From positions 3,851,956 through 3,915,955 of the forward strand of contig NC_033640.1 in assembly GCF_001540865.1 (NCBI RefSeq): 64,000 bases of DNA, read 5' to 3'. The DNA comes from Ananas comosus. Its lineage: Eukaryota; Streptophyta; Magnoliopsida; Poales; Bromeliaceae. Of the stretch, positions 44,752-56,000 are shown piece by piece (within the stretch, counting starts at the first letter, position 1; the number at the start of each line of letters is the position of its first letter). The translations under genes and the position numbers were made by a program. The notes under the pieces were generated by a model, which was not told where the DNA came from, ran no database searches, and was given only the letters and a program-made list of their open reading frames with translations.

Positions 44752-45718
44752 TATCGTTGACTGACTGAAACCAAACAAATTTAAAAGTTGGATAGTAAAC
44801 TCAAAATTTTATAAGATTGAGTAGCCAAATTTAAATGGTCCATATAGTTCAAGTAAGTTATATATATTTTTAGCTATAATTTATCCTCTCCATTCAAAGA
44901 ATAATTTTTTTAACACTAATTTTATCACATTTCAATTTTTTAATATTATAAATTCAAAATGTGTGATTTCTTCAATAAGTTGGGCAAAATCTTCACACCT
45001 AATTGTAGCGTACAAGTGGCATTTCTCATCATAAAGTACTTCTCGTACACTCATTGGCTAAAGCTCAATAATAGACGTCTCAAAAAACATCTATGAAACT
45101 ATATTTTGAGCATACATTTTTTATAAATTAAATGATAATTCTCTTCATATGGTCGATTTTTTAATCTACTTTAGGCATACATAATGTTAGATTTATTGAG
45201 GTTTTTGGTGATTTAAAATTTATTAGGTCTCTTGGGCAACCTAGTATTTGATGGGCCATGCCTGGGAGCCCAAATTAGGTTTTCATATGTGAGACTTAGT
45301 TCCACATTGAAAACTAAAGATTTGTTGTTGTTATTTATATATTTAAATTTTAAAGCCTATTATAGCGAATTTGTAGTTTAACAGTGTAGAATGATCTAAA
45401 TTTATTCAAATTTTAATAGAAAATATTTTAAATTATCTAGATCAAGGTCAACATTCTTAATCTTGAATTTAAAAGTTCTATGCTCAAATTTTAAAGATTA
45501 TTTATTTTTCACCGTTTATTTTGACATAATTTACCTAATAAATAAACGATATAAAAAAAAAACTAATATTCTTAAGAACTTCATATACTTTAGATCATAT
45601 TTAACGGTGTGGATCGTTAATTTTAATATCTTAAGATCGAAAACGAGACTATAGTATCGGAGCTCCAGTACTATAGATAGTAATCTCATTTTACATATAT
45701 ATATATATATATATATAT
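44752..45718. other. AT-rich intergenic DNA
   Basis: Continuation of the repeat split by gypsy C, then AT-rich DNA. A single arm related to the long-TIR MITE of the WAK intron lies near 45580-45690 (TTTAACGGTGTGGATCG). A (TA)n tract lies at about 45694-45718. No gene. Confidence 0.5.
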
Positions 45719-45959
45719 GATAGGGTTACTATACTCTTGTGAGTGTAGAGTTCTTTGTACTCATAAGTTTTTGACCATTGGATGAAACAATATGCAGCTA
45801 GGATGATAATGGTCCCTGATTAGGTTGACAGTGGCCTTCTAGGGTTGAGTGGATGGTTGGTTGTATAATATGATCCAACGATGAAAATGGTCAAAAACTT
45901 ATGAGTACAAAATGACCTATACTCATAAGAGTATAGTAGTTGAACTCTCTCTCTCTCTT
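45719..45959. mobile_element. Micron-like MITE next to (TA)n
   Basis: Inverted ends with GGGTTACTATACTCTTGTGAG on the left and, inverted, AACTACTATACTCTTATGAG on the right. The subterminal GTACTCATAAGTTTTTGACC is repeated inverted. About 240 bp, preceded by (TA)n and ending in (CT)n. Confidence 0.65.
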
Positions 45960-46080
45960 TGTATATCAGCTGATAGCGATGAGGATTGATGTTACGAGGC
46001 TAAATTTGGAAATCCTTATCTTTCGGCTTTTCTACGAAGATAGGCCATTACAAAAAACATATATATATATATATATATAT

Positions 46081-46327
46081 GGAATTGAGCTAGAATACTT
46101 TTAGAAGCACCAACCCCTTGGTGCTTCTAAGTTTTTAGCCCTTGAATCTACTCCTTGATTACTAATAGTCTTTGGATCAAACACTATTCCATCTACCACC
46201 ACCTACCATCACTTATACCAACATCATCTCAACCTCACATCTCTCAATCCAATGGCTAAAAACTCAAAAGCACCACCTTCGTGGTGCTTTTGAGAGTATT
46301 CTAGCTCAACTCTCCCTCTCTTTCTCC

Positions 46328-46328
<1 letters not shown>
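46081..46328. mobile_element. Micron-like MITE between two (TA)n tracts
   Basis: The left end GAATTGAGCTAGAATACTTT and the inverted right end GAGTTGAGCTAGAATACTCT match. Each end folds on itself (AGAAGCACCAA…TTGGTGCTTCT on the left, AAAAGCACCACC…GGTGGTGCTTTT on the right). (AT)n at 46059-46080 and (TA)n at 46329-46354 flank it. Confidence 0.75.

Positions 46329-46411
<83 letters not shown>
46328..46411. repeat. (TA)n(GA)n compound microsatellite
   Basis: About 13 TA units then about 28 GA units with one interruption. A short partial copy of the MITE end GGGTTACTATACTCTTATAAG follows at 46417. Confidence 0.97.
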
Positions 46412-46415
<4 letters not shown>

Positions 46416-48719
46416 TAGGGTTACTATACTCTTATAAGTATATATATAAAAAGCTATTTAGGTATTTTAGATCACAACAAGCAAATTAAAATTTGATTTT
46501 AAGTTATCAATAATCACAAATTATGTGTGGTTCATACAAGTTTACGTATACGCCGGTGCATGTCAATTTCAACTTATTTGACCGAGAATTCTTAACTTTC
46601 TCTTTCTTATTTTAGTCTTTTAAGTTAGCTAGTGAAGTTGATTTTTTTTAGAAAAATTAAGGATAATATTAGCTATTATTTATGTCTTTCTAATTTTATT
46701 TAGTAAAAAGTAATTGAACCTATTGAATTTGACCAAAAAACTTTCTGATTTTGATTAAAGTTTTAATGTATTTGACAAAATGACTTAATTAGAGAATAAC
46801 AATCCAATAAAAAGAAAACTGAGAGACTATATATTTCCTAATAGCCTAAAAGTGAGGGGGTCTTCATGCATTTTTATCTCACCAAAAACTGTGGCACCCG
46901 CAGTCATAAATTAGAAGATGAGACGATTAAAAAAGTCTTTTGGTTTTGATGACATTTGATTAGTCAAAAGGTCTCTATTCACTTAATAGTCATTTGATAT
47001 AGAAATAACAATGTATAATTAAAATTTTCTATATTGCCATAACTTATTAAATCTATTTGCTGAAAATATTATTTTTATAAAAAATAATTATATTATTCTT
47101 AATTAATTGAGCAATTCTATTTTGCAGCCAAAAGTGGGAGTAAATTTTACTCTCCTTTATAGAATGGTCAACTTTTTTTCACATTATTTTTATCAATCAA
47201 TATTGGCCAATTTGCATAAAAAATCTACTAGTTTTGCGCTTGTGCAAAGTTGGGCCACCTTTTTCGATTTTACTGATTCGAGCCGAATTTTTAGCTGCCT
47301 GACCAAAGTGCCTCTCGTCTACATCCGCCTCTCGCGTATTTCCTGAGATACGTATACACTAACGTACAATCTCGGCGGGCATTAAATGCACCTCTTGCGC
47401 TTTGCAATTTAATGTATAGATCTCGAAAAGTGTTTTTCTAATTGGGGTAGCATATTAAAATTAGATATTCAAGCGAAAAGTTATGACCGTTTAAAGATTT
47501 CTCATGCTGAGTGTAAACTTACCCGTAACTTACCCGACTAAATGAAAATTTCAATTCAACTTTGTAGAGTTTTATTTTTTAAGAACTCTACTACTAAATT
47601 GGTTACATCAGAATGTCAATTCAATAAATAAACAAATAAATAATAAAATAGATTTAAATTACGGATATAGAAAGTAGCAGTTGCAATAACCTATAGCAAA
47701 AGAGCCTCGATTAGTTTAGTTATCCCATGTCCAATTCTCCTAAAAATTATAATCTCCAAGAGCTGTCACCAAAAAGCAAGTAATCAATTTAATAGACAGA
47801 GCAAATTGATCATTTAAATTTACAATTTGTGTGCTCTTTTCAACATATCAAGTATCAAAAAGCATCTTATCTTGCAATTTTTTTTAGTGGGCAATAAATG
47901 TGGGAAATCTATCGCAACAATATGTTAATTGAAATAGGCTTCCTAGTTTTGTTTTTTTACTATTAATAATCTTAACTTTGATTGTTGGAATTTGACTTAT
48001 CTTGATTAGTTAAATTGGGGAGTTTAGTAAATCTAATTATTGTCCCATTTAATTTGATGGTTCAAGTGCTTTTCAGCAAATGAAACTATATATATTTTTG
48101 ACAAATAATACCTAATTGCTAGCAAAACTATTAAAATTAGCAAAAATCTCATCTTAAATGAGTAGAATAAAACAATTTGACATTGAGAGATTACTAGCCA
48201 AGAAAATTAAAGTTGGACTTCTTTGTTTTACCCATAGTTGGAGGGGTTTTGCTTACAATCTTACATAATACATCTTGCAAAACTTAGGAACCACGGCCAC
48301 ATGTATTATTTGCAATAGTCAATCGGCTTCTGTTCTTTCAAACAAGAAATGTAAGTAAAATAACATAACAGAGTTTTTTTAGTATTGCAAAACATTACAA
48401 TTAGTTGATACGTCTACATGTAAATCTATTTGATCATCAAGAATCAATTCTAAAAGTTTTTATACTTTCAAATAAGAAACAATATAAGACAGAGATTTCA
48501 TAAGTGGGACCGAGTCAAGCTTAAAACTAAAATCATTATGGAGAAACCAAAATAAAGTTTCCAACCCATTGGTTTTTCAATAAAAAAGTATCTATTCTTA
48601 TTTGTTAACCCAAAGTAGAGCCTATAGAAACAAATATTTAATTAGATTGAAGACATAAAGAAAAAATATAGATAAATCGGTACCAAATGAATAGAATTTA
48701 ATCAGAAATGCACATGTTG
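46412..48719. other. AT-rich intergenic DNA, no gene seen
   Basis: Low-complexity, stop-rich in all frames. The short frame at 47107-47346 shows no family likeness. No structured repeat beyond short AT runs was noticed. Confidence 0.6.
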
Positions 48720-49390
48720 ATGCCAATAAAAATACCATATGGGAAATTGACGCTCGGCTCGCCAAGGATTTTAAAACCTGACATGTGATGCGCCGGGATC
48801 ATAAAATAAATCACAGCATAACCGCAAGCAGTTTGAGCGGTTAGGATCAGCTTGTAGTGGCCCACGAAATTAGGGAAGTGGCCGATCGTGTACATAACCG
48901 AATAACAATGCGCGGAGTATAAATAGGCAAGTAACGCCTGGAAGAAAGGTCTTTCCCCACCGAATAGAAGACCATTTTTCTATTTCCACGCATTTTTCTT
49001 GCTTTTCTAGTAGTCTACTTGTAATCTTTTCTTTCTGCATTTACCGCTTTTCCTAAGAATAGTTTTAAGGTAGACCTTTTGTAAGCCATACCGGCATCCT
49101 TCTGTACTTTTTCCAGCCTTCAAATTAATATATATAAAAGCGTTCGTCTCCACAGCTGACTTGAAATAATTTAATACTGTGTAATCCATACATTCGGCTC
49201 ATTCAGTCAAACCGACTCTATATTAGGAGATTTTGAACTCGGCTGATCTGATCCCTCATCAGTCGAATCACTTGATTAGGCGAAGGGCACATACTTCGAG
49301 GGTCACCGCGTATAGTCGTATCTACCCTTGGCACGCATCTCAAGGGAGACCTTTGACCAGGTCAACAATTAAGGAATTAGACTCGCAGCA
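48720..49390 (+). mobile_element. LTR of gypsy family A, second copy (outer edge uncertain)
   Basis: Ends CTCGCAGCA at 49390, followed by the primer region. It contains a TATA box GTATAAATAG (48917-48926) and GAAGACCA, and matches the layout of the inverted copy at 1277-1998. The left terminus is not defined. Confidence 0.5.
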
Positions 49391-49445
49391 ATTTTTGGCA
49401 CGTTCGGTGGGACTCTTTTAGGTAACTTTATTTGATTACAAAACA

Positions 49446-50600
49446 ATGACTGATGATAATGCCATGAATCTTCGTAACTGGGTCATTCCTCGCAATTCTG
49501 GGAACAACCAAGCCAGTAATTCTGAGAATACGGTAGAGCGCCAGGCAGTCTTGCCAGTCGAAGGTGAGACTAGTGGTCAATCAAATCAGCAAGAGCCAAA
49601 TTTGGCTCAGGCGCTCGGACAGATGACGCTAATCCTACAAGTCTTGGACCAAAATAGTTATAGAAGCACTACTCGTTTAGATGCAGTGTTAGCCGCAATC
49701 ACAACTTCTAATGAGAACATTGCCCGAATTAGGCAGTTATTAACACGAAATGAACAACCTATGGTAGGGTTGCAAGGGCCTATAGGTACGCCGGTACTAC
49801 AAAATCCAGTAACACCAGCAAATACTCAACCCCAACCCCAGGGGACACCTTTCCAGGCTGTCTATAGATCAGCTACTTTAAATACCAGTCAACAACCCGA
49901 AATAGCTTGGGGATTACCTCCTCCGCCACCATTGGCGACATATCAGCCCCAAAATGCGGGGATTAGAACTGGGGGCAAACCCCTAATGCTATGCAAGGAG
50001 CGAACCTTGCAATACAGAATTATGGACTTCTCCCAAGGCCAAATCCGGTTCAAGCACAAGCTCCAGTTCCCATGCAAGGGAATAACAACGAGTTATATGC
50101 TCAAATCGAGAAAGCCATCTGAAATACCTTCGGAGTAGGGGTGCGGCTTGTGTTTCGATCCCCTTATCGCGCAAATATAGATACGGAACATTCTTACCGA
50201 GCAAATTAGAAAATGCCGAGTTTGACAAGTTTTCTAGCGGAAAAATCAAAAATACGGTTGAACACGTCGCACGATTTACAGCCCAATGTAGAGAGGCCGT
50301 TGCAAATCCTTTTCTAAAACTCAGATTATTTAATACTTCATTAACTAAGACTGGATTTACTTGGCATACGCCAATGCTGTCCGAGATTGGGACGAATTGG
50401 AAAGAAAATTTCACGAATAGTTTTATAGATCAGAACCAGAGATTTTGGCTGCTGATCTAGCTCAATTTCAACAAAATCAGAAGAGTTGGTTGAAGAATAT
50501 CTAAATTGATTTAAAATAGTGAGAAGCCGTTGTTTTGTTAGAATGCCAGAATCAGAATTTGCCAAGATGGCAGTCAATGGTCTACATTTTAAGATTAAAG
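49446..50600 (+). pseudogene. Gypsy family A gag, second copy, truncated
   Basis: ATG at 49446 (MTDDNAMNLRNWVIP) opens a 230-codon frame matching the N-terminal part of the copy at 1220-600. Capsid homology then continues in shifted frames to about 50600 (remnants of FRSPYRANIDTEH and PESEFAKMAVNGLHFKIK). Stops and frameshifts occur after 50138. Homology stops exactly at 50600, where a short LTR-like sequence begins. No pol remains. Confidence 0.78.
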
Positions 50601-50754
50601 TGCAACGACCCAACCTACTAGCAACAATAACTCGTTGGGCCCAAATCACCGGTCCAAAATGCTTAAGCCCAGTTATTATTATTAGTGTCTAAGTCTCTTA
50701 TATACCCAATCATATCCTCATTCATATCTGATGTTGGATTATTGGGGTGTGACA
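50601..50754 (+). mobile_element. Short LTR-like sequence, 154 bp
   Basis: Begins TGCAACGACCC at the exact point where the gag homology breaks and ends GGGGTGTGACA. The size and ends suggest a solo LTR of a very small (SMART or TRIM type) element. The left flank TAAAG is not repeated at the right (TATAA), so the call is tentative. Confidence 0.35.
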
Positions 50755-50865
50755 TATAATCTAACGGGTAAAAATAATCAAAGGGTTAAATCTAATGGTA
50801 GAAAACTCTATAGCACCAAGCCCTTGGTGCTATCGATAGTATTCCAGCCGGACTCTCTCTCTCTC
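50755..50865. mobile_element. Remnant of a Micron-like MITE end
   Basis: Contains the self-folding end ATAGCACCAAGCCCTTGGTGCTAT (50810-50833), then GTATTCCAGCCGGACTCTCTCTC, the same layout as the MITE end at 46081. Gypsy D starts inside its (CT)n tail. Confidence 0.55.
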
Positions 50866-51445
50866 TGTAGTATCCTTATTTTTTTATCTTTTCTTTTCTT
50901 TTTTCTTTTTATTTCTTTTGAGTTGGTAAGCTAGCTGGGGATAAGGATGCCACGTGCACCTTACCCCCAAGCATGCTTATCATCTTGATACATGTGCATT
51001 GTCTATATATAGATCTTGAGCCGTACGTAGAGGAGGAGCTCGGGTGGTGTGGAGTTTCGTCGACGTCGCGCCGCGGTGCCGTTCGAGCGTGTGTTCGTCG
51101 TCGTAGCATCGCGNAGGTTCTTGGACGAGGGCTGGAGGTCGCTATTATAGTGCGTCGATTCATCGAGCACGTGGTAGCCGATGTCGAGGGAGATGCAGAG
51201 GTGGACCTTGCTGGAGGCGGCAGCAGCGGTCGGCGAGGAGCGGTCGCGGAGTGCGTGGCGAAGGCCTCAGGCGCGACGACCATGAAGCAGAGCTGGGCCA
51301 TGTCGACGCCGACGGGGAGGATCTTAACTGTGACGGTGTGGGTGGCATCGGCCGCACTGAGGTCGAGCGGTCTCGATAGCACAGCGGTCGGCAAGGAGTG
51401 GTCGCGGAGCGCGTGGCGAGGGCCTCAGGCGCGGCGACCACGAAG

Positions 51446-51556
51446 TAAGCGGCCTCGGAGTAGGTGGCCTTGGAGTGAGCAGCCTCGGAGTGGGCGGCCT
51501 CGGAGCGAGCGGCCTCGGAGCAAGCGGCCTTGGAGTGGGCAGCCTCGGAGCGATGG
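51446..51556. repeat. 15-bp GC-rich minisatellite in gypsy D 5' LTR
   Basis: About seven units of GCGGCCTCGGAGCGA with variants. On the minus strand it encodes an APRPL-like repeat continuous with the hydratase fragment, but it is not part of that family. Confidence 0.8.
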
Positions 51557-51559
51557 CCT

Positions 51560-51833
51560 CGGGGTCGGCGAATTTGGCGTCGCGGCCCGCGACGAGTAAG
51601 TCGCCGGTGAATCCGGCGATGGCGCCGACGATGGGCTTGCGGCACATGACCATAGCGGCCACGGGGTCGGCGACGGGGTCCTTGATGTCGCCCTTGAAGA
51701 CGTCCTCGGCGGCCGTGAGGTCGACGACGGAGCAGAAGGCGCGGCCGCACCCGGCGAGGACCACGGCGGCCACGGTGTCGATAATGGATTGGGGGTTTCG
51801 TGGTGTAAAAAAAAAAGACTCGGGCTCCGCCAT
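51560..51833 (-). pseudogene. Captured fragment of plant enoyl-CoA hydratase (crotonase family)
   Basis: The minus-strand translation contains GCGRAFCSVVDLTAAEDVFK, then GDIKDPVADPV, CRKPIVGAIAGF and DLLVAGRDAKFAD. This is the order and spacing of the N-terminal half of plant peroxisomal-type enoyl-CoA hydratases, which act in fatty-acid beta-oxidation. Between GAIAGF and DLLVAG the family has about a dozen residues including ITAGFE/ALAC, which here are deleted, so the oxyanion and active-site region is lost. No C-terminal half follows; a minisatellite takes its place. It starts MAEPESFFFTP, which is unlike the family. It lies inside an LTR and is an inactive gene fragment. Confidence 0.75.
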
Positions 51834-52796
51834 TGGAGTTTAACAGTTTAAAAAATGTGGAGAGGGAGAGAGAGAGAGAGAGAGAAGGCCTTTTGCTTCT
51901 CTCTTTTTTTTTATCAGGGAGAGAGATAGAGAGAGAGCTTTGATTTTGGGGAAGGGAGAAAAAAGATAATAATTTTTTTTACCTTTCTCTTTTTTTTCGT
52001 AAACGACGGGATCGGGTGGATATAGTTTTTTGAATAGATTTCAAGGTTCCAAACTCTCTCCGTTTGATTTATTTCGAAAGGCATTTATGGGGGTGGTTGT
52101 AACCGACCTCATGGACGCGCGGGAGGTTATGGGATCGTGTGTGAGAATTGTGGGATGATATGGGATCGTGGGTGGTTATGATAGAATCGTGGGATGATGG
52201 GTGGTTACGATGGGATTGTGGAATCGTGCATATAACATTACGAATTAATTCTTTCTCTTTGCTCATATTACACTTTAGTTAAAATAATAAAATATTATAT
52301 GATTAAAGCGAGGCATCTTGTAAATACATGAAAGGGAAAGGACTTAATATGCTATCTGTAATACCCATTCGCACCTACGAGAACGTCCCACTTTTCGTAA
52401 TCTATGCACCTGGTGCATGGAACCACGTTCAAAATTTGAACTTAAATTTTATCCATGCACCTAATGCATGGATCATCTCATACACCATTATTATTATTAT
52501 TATTATTATTTTCTCTTTCTTTTTTTTTTTTCTTCCTCTTTCATTCCTCTCTCTTTTTCATGCTTCAACATGTACATAGCTTACTTAACTCGCCAGTGCG
52601 AGTAACTCTGTATTTTGGATTTGAACTATGTATATGAAACTCCGTTTGTTTATTTGAGCAGCTCTATGCTACTATTTGTAGTATTGTATATCTACAGGTA
52701 CAGCTGTCGCTTCGTATACAGGGAAAATTTCTTTGTATACGGCGAATTTGTCGGTGTGCCCGGGGAACGAGACATCCGGGGCGTGACAAATTAAGT

Positions 52797-52809
52797 TGGT
52801 ATCAGAGCC
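52797..52809 (+). other. Primer-binding site of gypsy D
   Basis: TGGTATCAGAGCC eight bases after the LTR end (AATTAAGT spacer), initiator Met tRNA type. Confidence 0.95.
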
Positions 52810-52946
52810 AGGTTTAGGTCGTTGGGACCTAGGAAACCCTAAGTTGGCAAACCTTAGGAAGCAAGACGCGAGAGGCGTAATTTAATTGCGAAGGTCAATG
52901 ATTATTTGTTTTAACTCCTCCTAGAGTGGAGTGAGTGACTGAAGGA

Positions 52947-53012
52947 GTTCCTGTTTTGGCCTGAAAAATTATGTTGGCTGCAGACGACATAATTTTGGAG
53001 GAAAACAGGGAC
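52947..53012 (+). promoter_or_regulatory. Structured leader RNA with palindromic loop (gypsy D)
   Basis: The outer stem is GTTCCTGTTTT with AAAACAGGGAC. The inner 12-bp stem is AAAATTATGTTG with CGACATAATTTT. The loop GCTGCAGA contains CTGCAG. It lies between primer site and gag ATG (53083). See the matching structure of gypsy C at 38241-38304. Confidence 0.62.
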
Positions 53013-53082
53013 CGCCTTCCAGACTTTCGTTGATTGGGTCGAGAGTGTTGCGTGTATCTGACCTCAATTTGTTCCTTGCAGC

Positions 53083-56000
53083 TATGTATCGTCGCCGAGG
53101 TCGACCATCGTTGCAGGAGCGTGCCCAGTTGGCGCGGGATCGTGCTGGACCTTCTGAGAGACCAGAGCAGATGGAGCAGAGTGCTCGGCAGGAGCAGAGG
53201 GACAGATCGGAGACGAGTGCACCCCCTGTTGTGGAGCCGAGTACGCGACCTAAGGCTAGCGCACCCCCAGATCTGAGTGCACAGCTGGCTGCCCTGACTG
53301 AGGTGACGAGGCAGCAGGGGGAGTTGTTGCAGAGGTTGTGTGAGAGGATAGCTCAGTCGTCTAGTTCGGCCCCGAGTGTACCAGAGCAGACTGTTCCGCC
53401 ACTACTACTCCAGCGTCAGCTCCAGCCGCAGCTATGCCCCCATCATTGGAGATTCCTACAGCGCCAGTTGCGCCTGCCAGGGGGCCCGTACCATTGATAG
53501 AGGCCGAGCAGGAGCGGTGGACGGAGAGTTTAGCTCGTTTTCGTCGATTTGATCCACCGATTTTCGATGGCAGCGGCACTGAGGCCTGGGTTGTTGAGGG
53601 ATGGGTCAGTGCGATGGAGAGGTTATTTGAGGATCTGTTCGTTCCAGAGGGGAAGCAAGTACCGCTGGGAGTACACTGTTTATCAGGTGATGCGCATGAT
53701 TGGTGGCGGAGAGCGAGGTGTGACCAGGGACTGTTGGCGGCGCAGCTGAGGTGGGATGAGTTCAGTGGAATGCTGTATGGGATGTATTTTCCCAACAGCA
53801 TAAAACAGAAGATTGAGGAGGATTTAAAGAGGATCCAGCAGGGCGAGCGGATTGTTCAGGAGTATGTTCGAGAGTTTACTAGACTCCTAAACTGTGTTCC
53901 GTTTGTGGCCAGAGACGAGGCACATAGGGTCTATTTGTTCGAGTAGGGTTTGAGACCCGACCTTTTCAGGTTCGTTAGGGTGCAGAGGACGAGGACTCTG
54001 GATGCGTCCATTGAGCAGGCATTATGGGAGGAGAGATGAGAGGTGTCACTGCGAGAGAGGACTTAGGGGCCGGGACAGAGTCAGGACAGGAAGCGCCGAG
54101 CTCCAGACGACGGAGGTCAGTCGAGTAGCAGACATCCGCCAAGGCTTCCACGATCGCGTTCACAAGGTCGTGGGTTCTCGGGGCGTCAGCGATCCAGGGA
54201 CTCTCGTCAGAGGGGACAGCCAGAGAGGACGCCGCAGTGTGTGATCTGCAGAGGACCACACTGGCCCAGACAGTGTGAGCAGAAGGAGGGCCGGTGCTAC
54301 GGGTGTGGTCAGCCGGGACACATGAGGGCAGCTTGTCCCCGAGCAGCATCTCCAGCACCCTCATCAGCTTCAGCTCAACCAGTATCTCAGCAGATTTACA
54401 GAGCAGCACCGAGTTACCGCCAGGATGACAGATCGTCTGTGCCGCATCAGGGTGAGCAGCGACAGCAGGCTCCGAGTGGCAGGGTCTACGCAGCTCAGGT
54501 GGAGGACTCTACAGCAGCCGACCGAGTGGTGGCAGGTATTACTTTGATTTTCGGCATTCGTACTCGTACTCTTTTTGATACTGGAGCCTCGCATTCTTTT
54601 GTTAGTCGAGCATTTGCATTGTTGCATGGTCTAGAGTTAGGGGCATTGTCACAGGCACGAGAGGTGCAGATCCCGGACCATGTTTTACAGGTTGCAGAGT
54701 GTTGTTGGTCGTGTCCGATGCAGTTGGATTCGTAGGTCATGCCCACAGACCTGTTGGTGCTAGGGCAGCTGCAGGACTTCGACGTTGTGCTCGGTATGGA
54801 TTGGCTGGCGCGGTACTATGCTACTATTGACTGTGGAGCGAGGACTGTGACGTTCCGCGAGCCAGGTCAGGAGAAGTTTACTTTTAGAGGCTGTAGGAGC
54901 ACGCTGTTTGCCACCTGGATATCTTCAGCGAGGGCTCGACAGATGCTGAGTAGCGGGTGTATTGCTTTCTTAGCGACAGTTGTGGAGGTACCTACGGCGG
55001 CGCCGGGACTCGAGGATATTCCTGTCGTCCGCGAGTTTCCGGATGTGTTTCCCCCTGAGTTGACGACGTTGCCGCCGGAGAGGGAGATTGAGTTTGTGAT
55101 TGATGTAGTTCCTGGAACTGCACCAATCTCAAAGGTACCTTATCGGATGGCGCCGGCAGAGCTGAGAGAGCTAAAGGCACAGCTTCAGGATTTGATGGAT
55201 AGAGGGTTTGTGAGACCCAGTGTGTCGCCTTGGGGAGCGCCGGTGTTATTTGTAAAGAAGAAGGATGGTTCGCTCAGGTTATGTGTGGATTACCGGGAGC
55301 TGAATAAAGTGACCATCAAGAACAAGTATCCCTTGCCGCGCATTGATGATTTGTTTGATCAGCTGCAGGGATCTTATGTCTTCTCGAAGATTGATCTCCA
55401 GTCAGGTTACCACCAGCTGAGGGTGAGGGCCGAGGATGTTCCCAAGACGGCTTTTCGGACTCGGTACGGGCATTATGAGTTCACGGTGATGCCTTTTGGA
55501 TTGACGAATGCCCCTGCCGCATTCATGGATTTGATGAACAGAGTGTTCAAGCCGTTCTTGGATAGGTTTGTGGTAGTCTTCATCGACGATATCCTGATTT
55601 ACTCCCGGAGTGATGCTGAGCATGAGGAGCACTTGAGGATTGTGCTACAGCTTCTGCGCGAGAAGAAGTTGTATGCCAAGTTAAAGAAGTGCGAGTTCTG
55701 GCTACGGGAGGTTGCTTTCTTGGGCCACGTGATTTCAGCTGAGGGCGTAGCAGTGGACCCGAAGAAGATTGAGGCGATTCGAGATTGGCCTAGACCGACG
55801 ACGGTTACTGAGGTACGGAGCTTCCTGGGACTGGCAGGATATTACCGTCGGTTTGTGGAAGGCTTTGCGAAGCTTTCCACACCCCTCACACGCTTGACGC
55901 GGAAGGGGATTCGTTTTGTCTGGAGCGACGACTGTCAGAGGAGCTTTGACGAGTTGAGATTGAGGTTGATGTCGGCTCCTATCCTTGCCCTTCCTGTTAT

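Larger units (their letters stand above)
50866..52788 (+). repeat. 5' LTR of gypsy D, middle replaced by foreign DNA
   Basis: Bases 50866-51112 and about 52566-52788 align with the two ends of the 3' LTR. Between them roughly 1.45 kb is unrelated and includes a hydratase gene fragment, a 15-bp minisatellite and an (ATT)n tract (about 52489-52515). A TATA box CTATATATAGA lies at about 51003-51013. A single N at 51113 sits at the left junction, so an assembly join cannot be excluded. Confidence 0.8.

Noticed and set aside
46172..46489. 105-codon frame ending in an Arg/Glu repeat
   Set aside because: It runs through a MITE and the (TA)n(GA)n microsatellite, so it is low-complexity translation.
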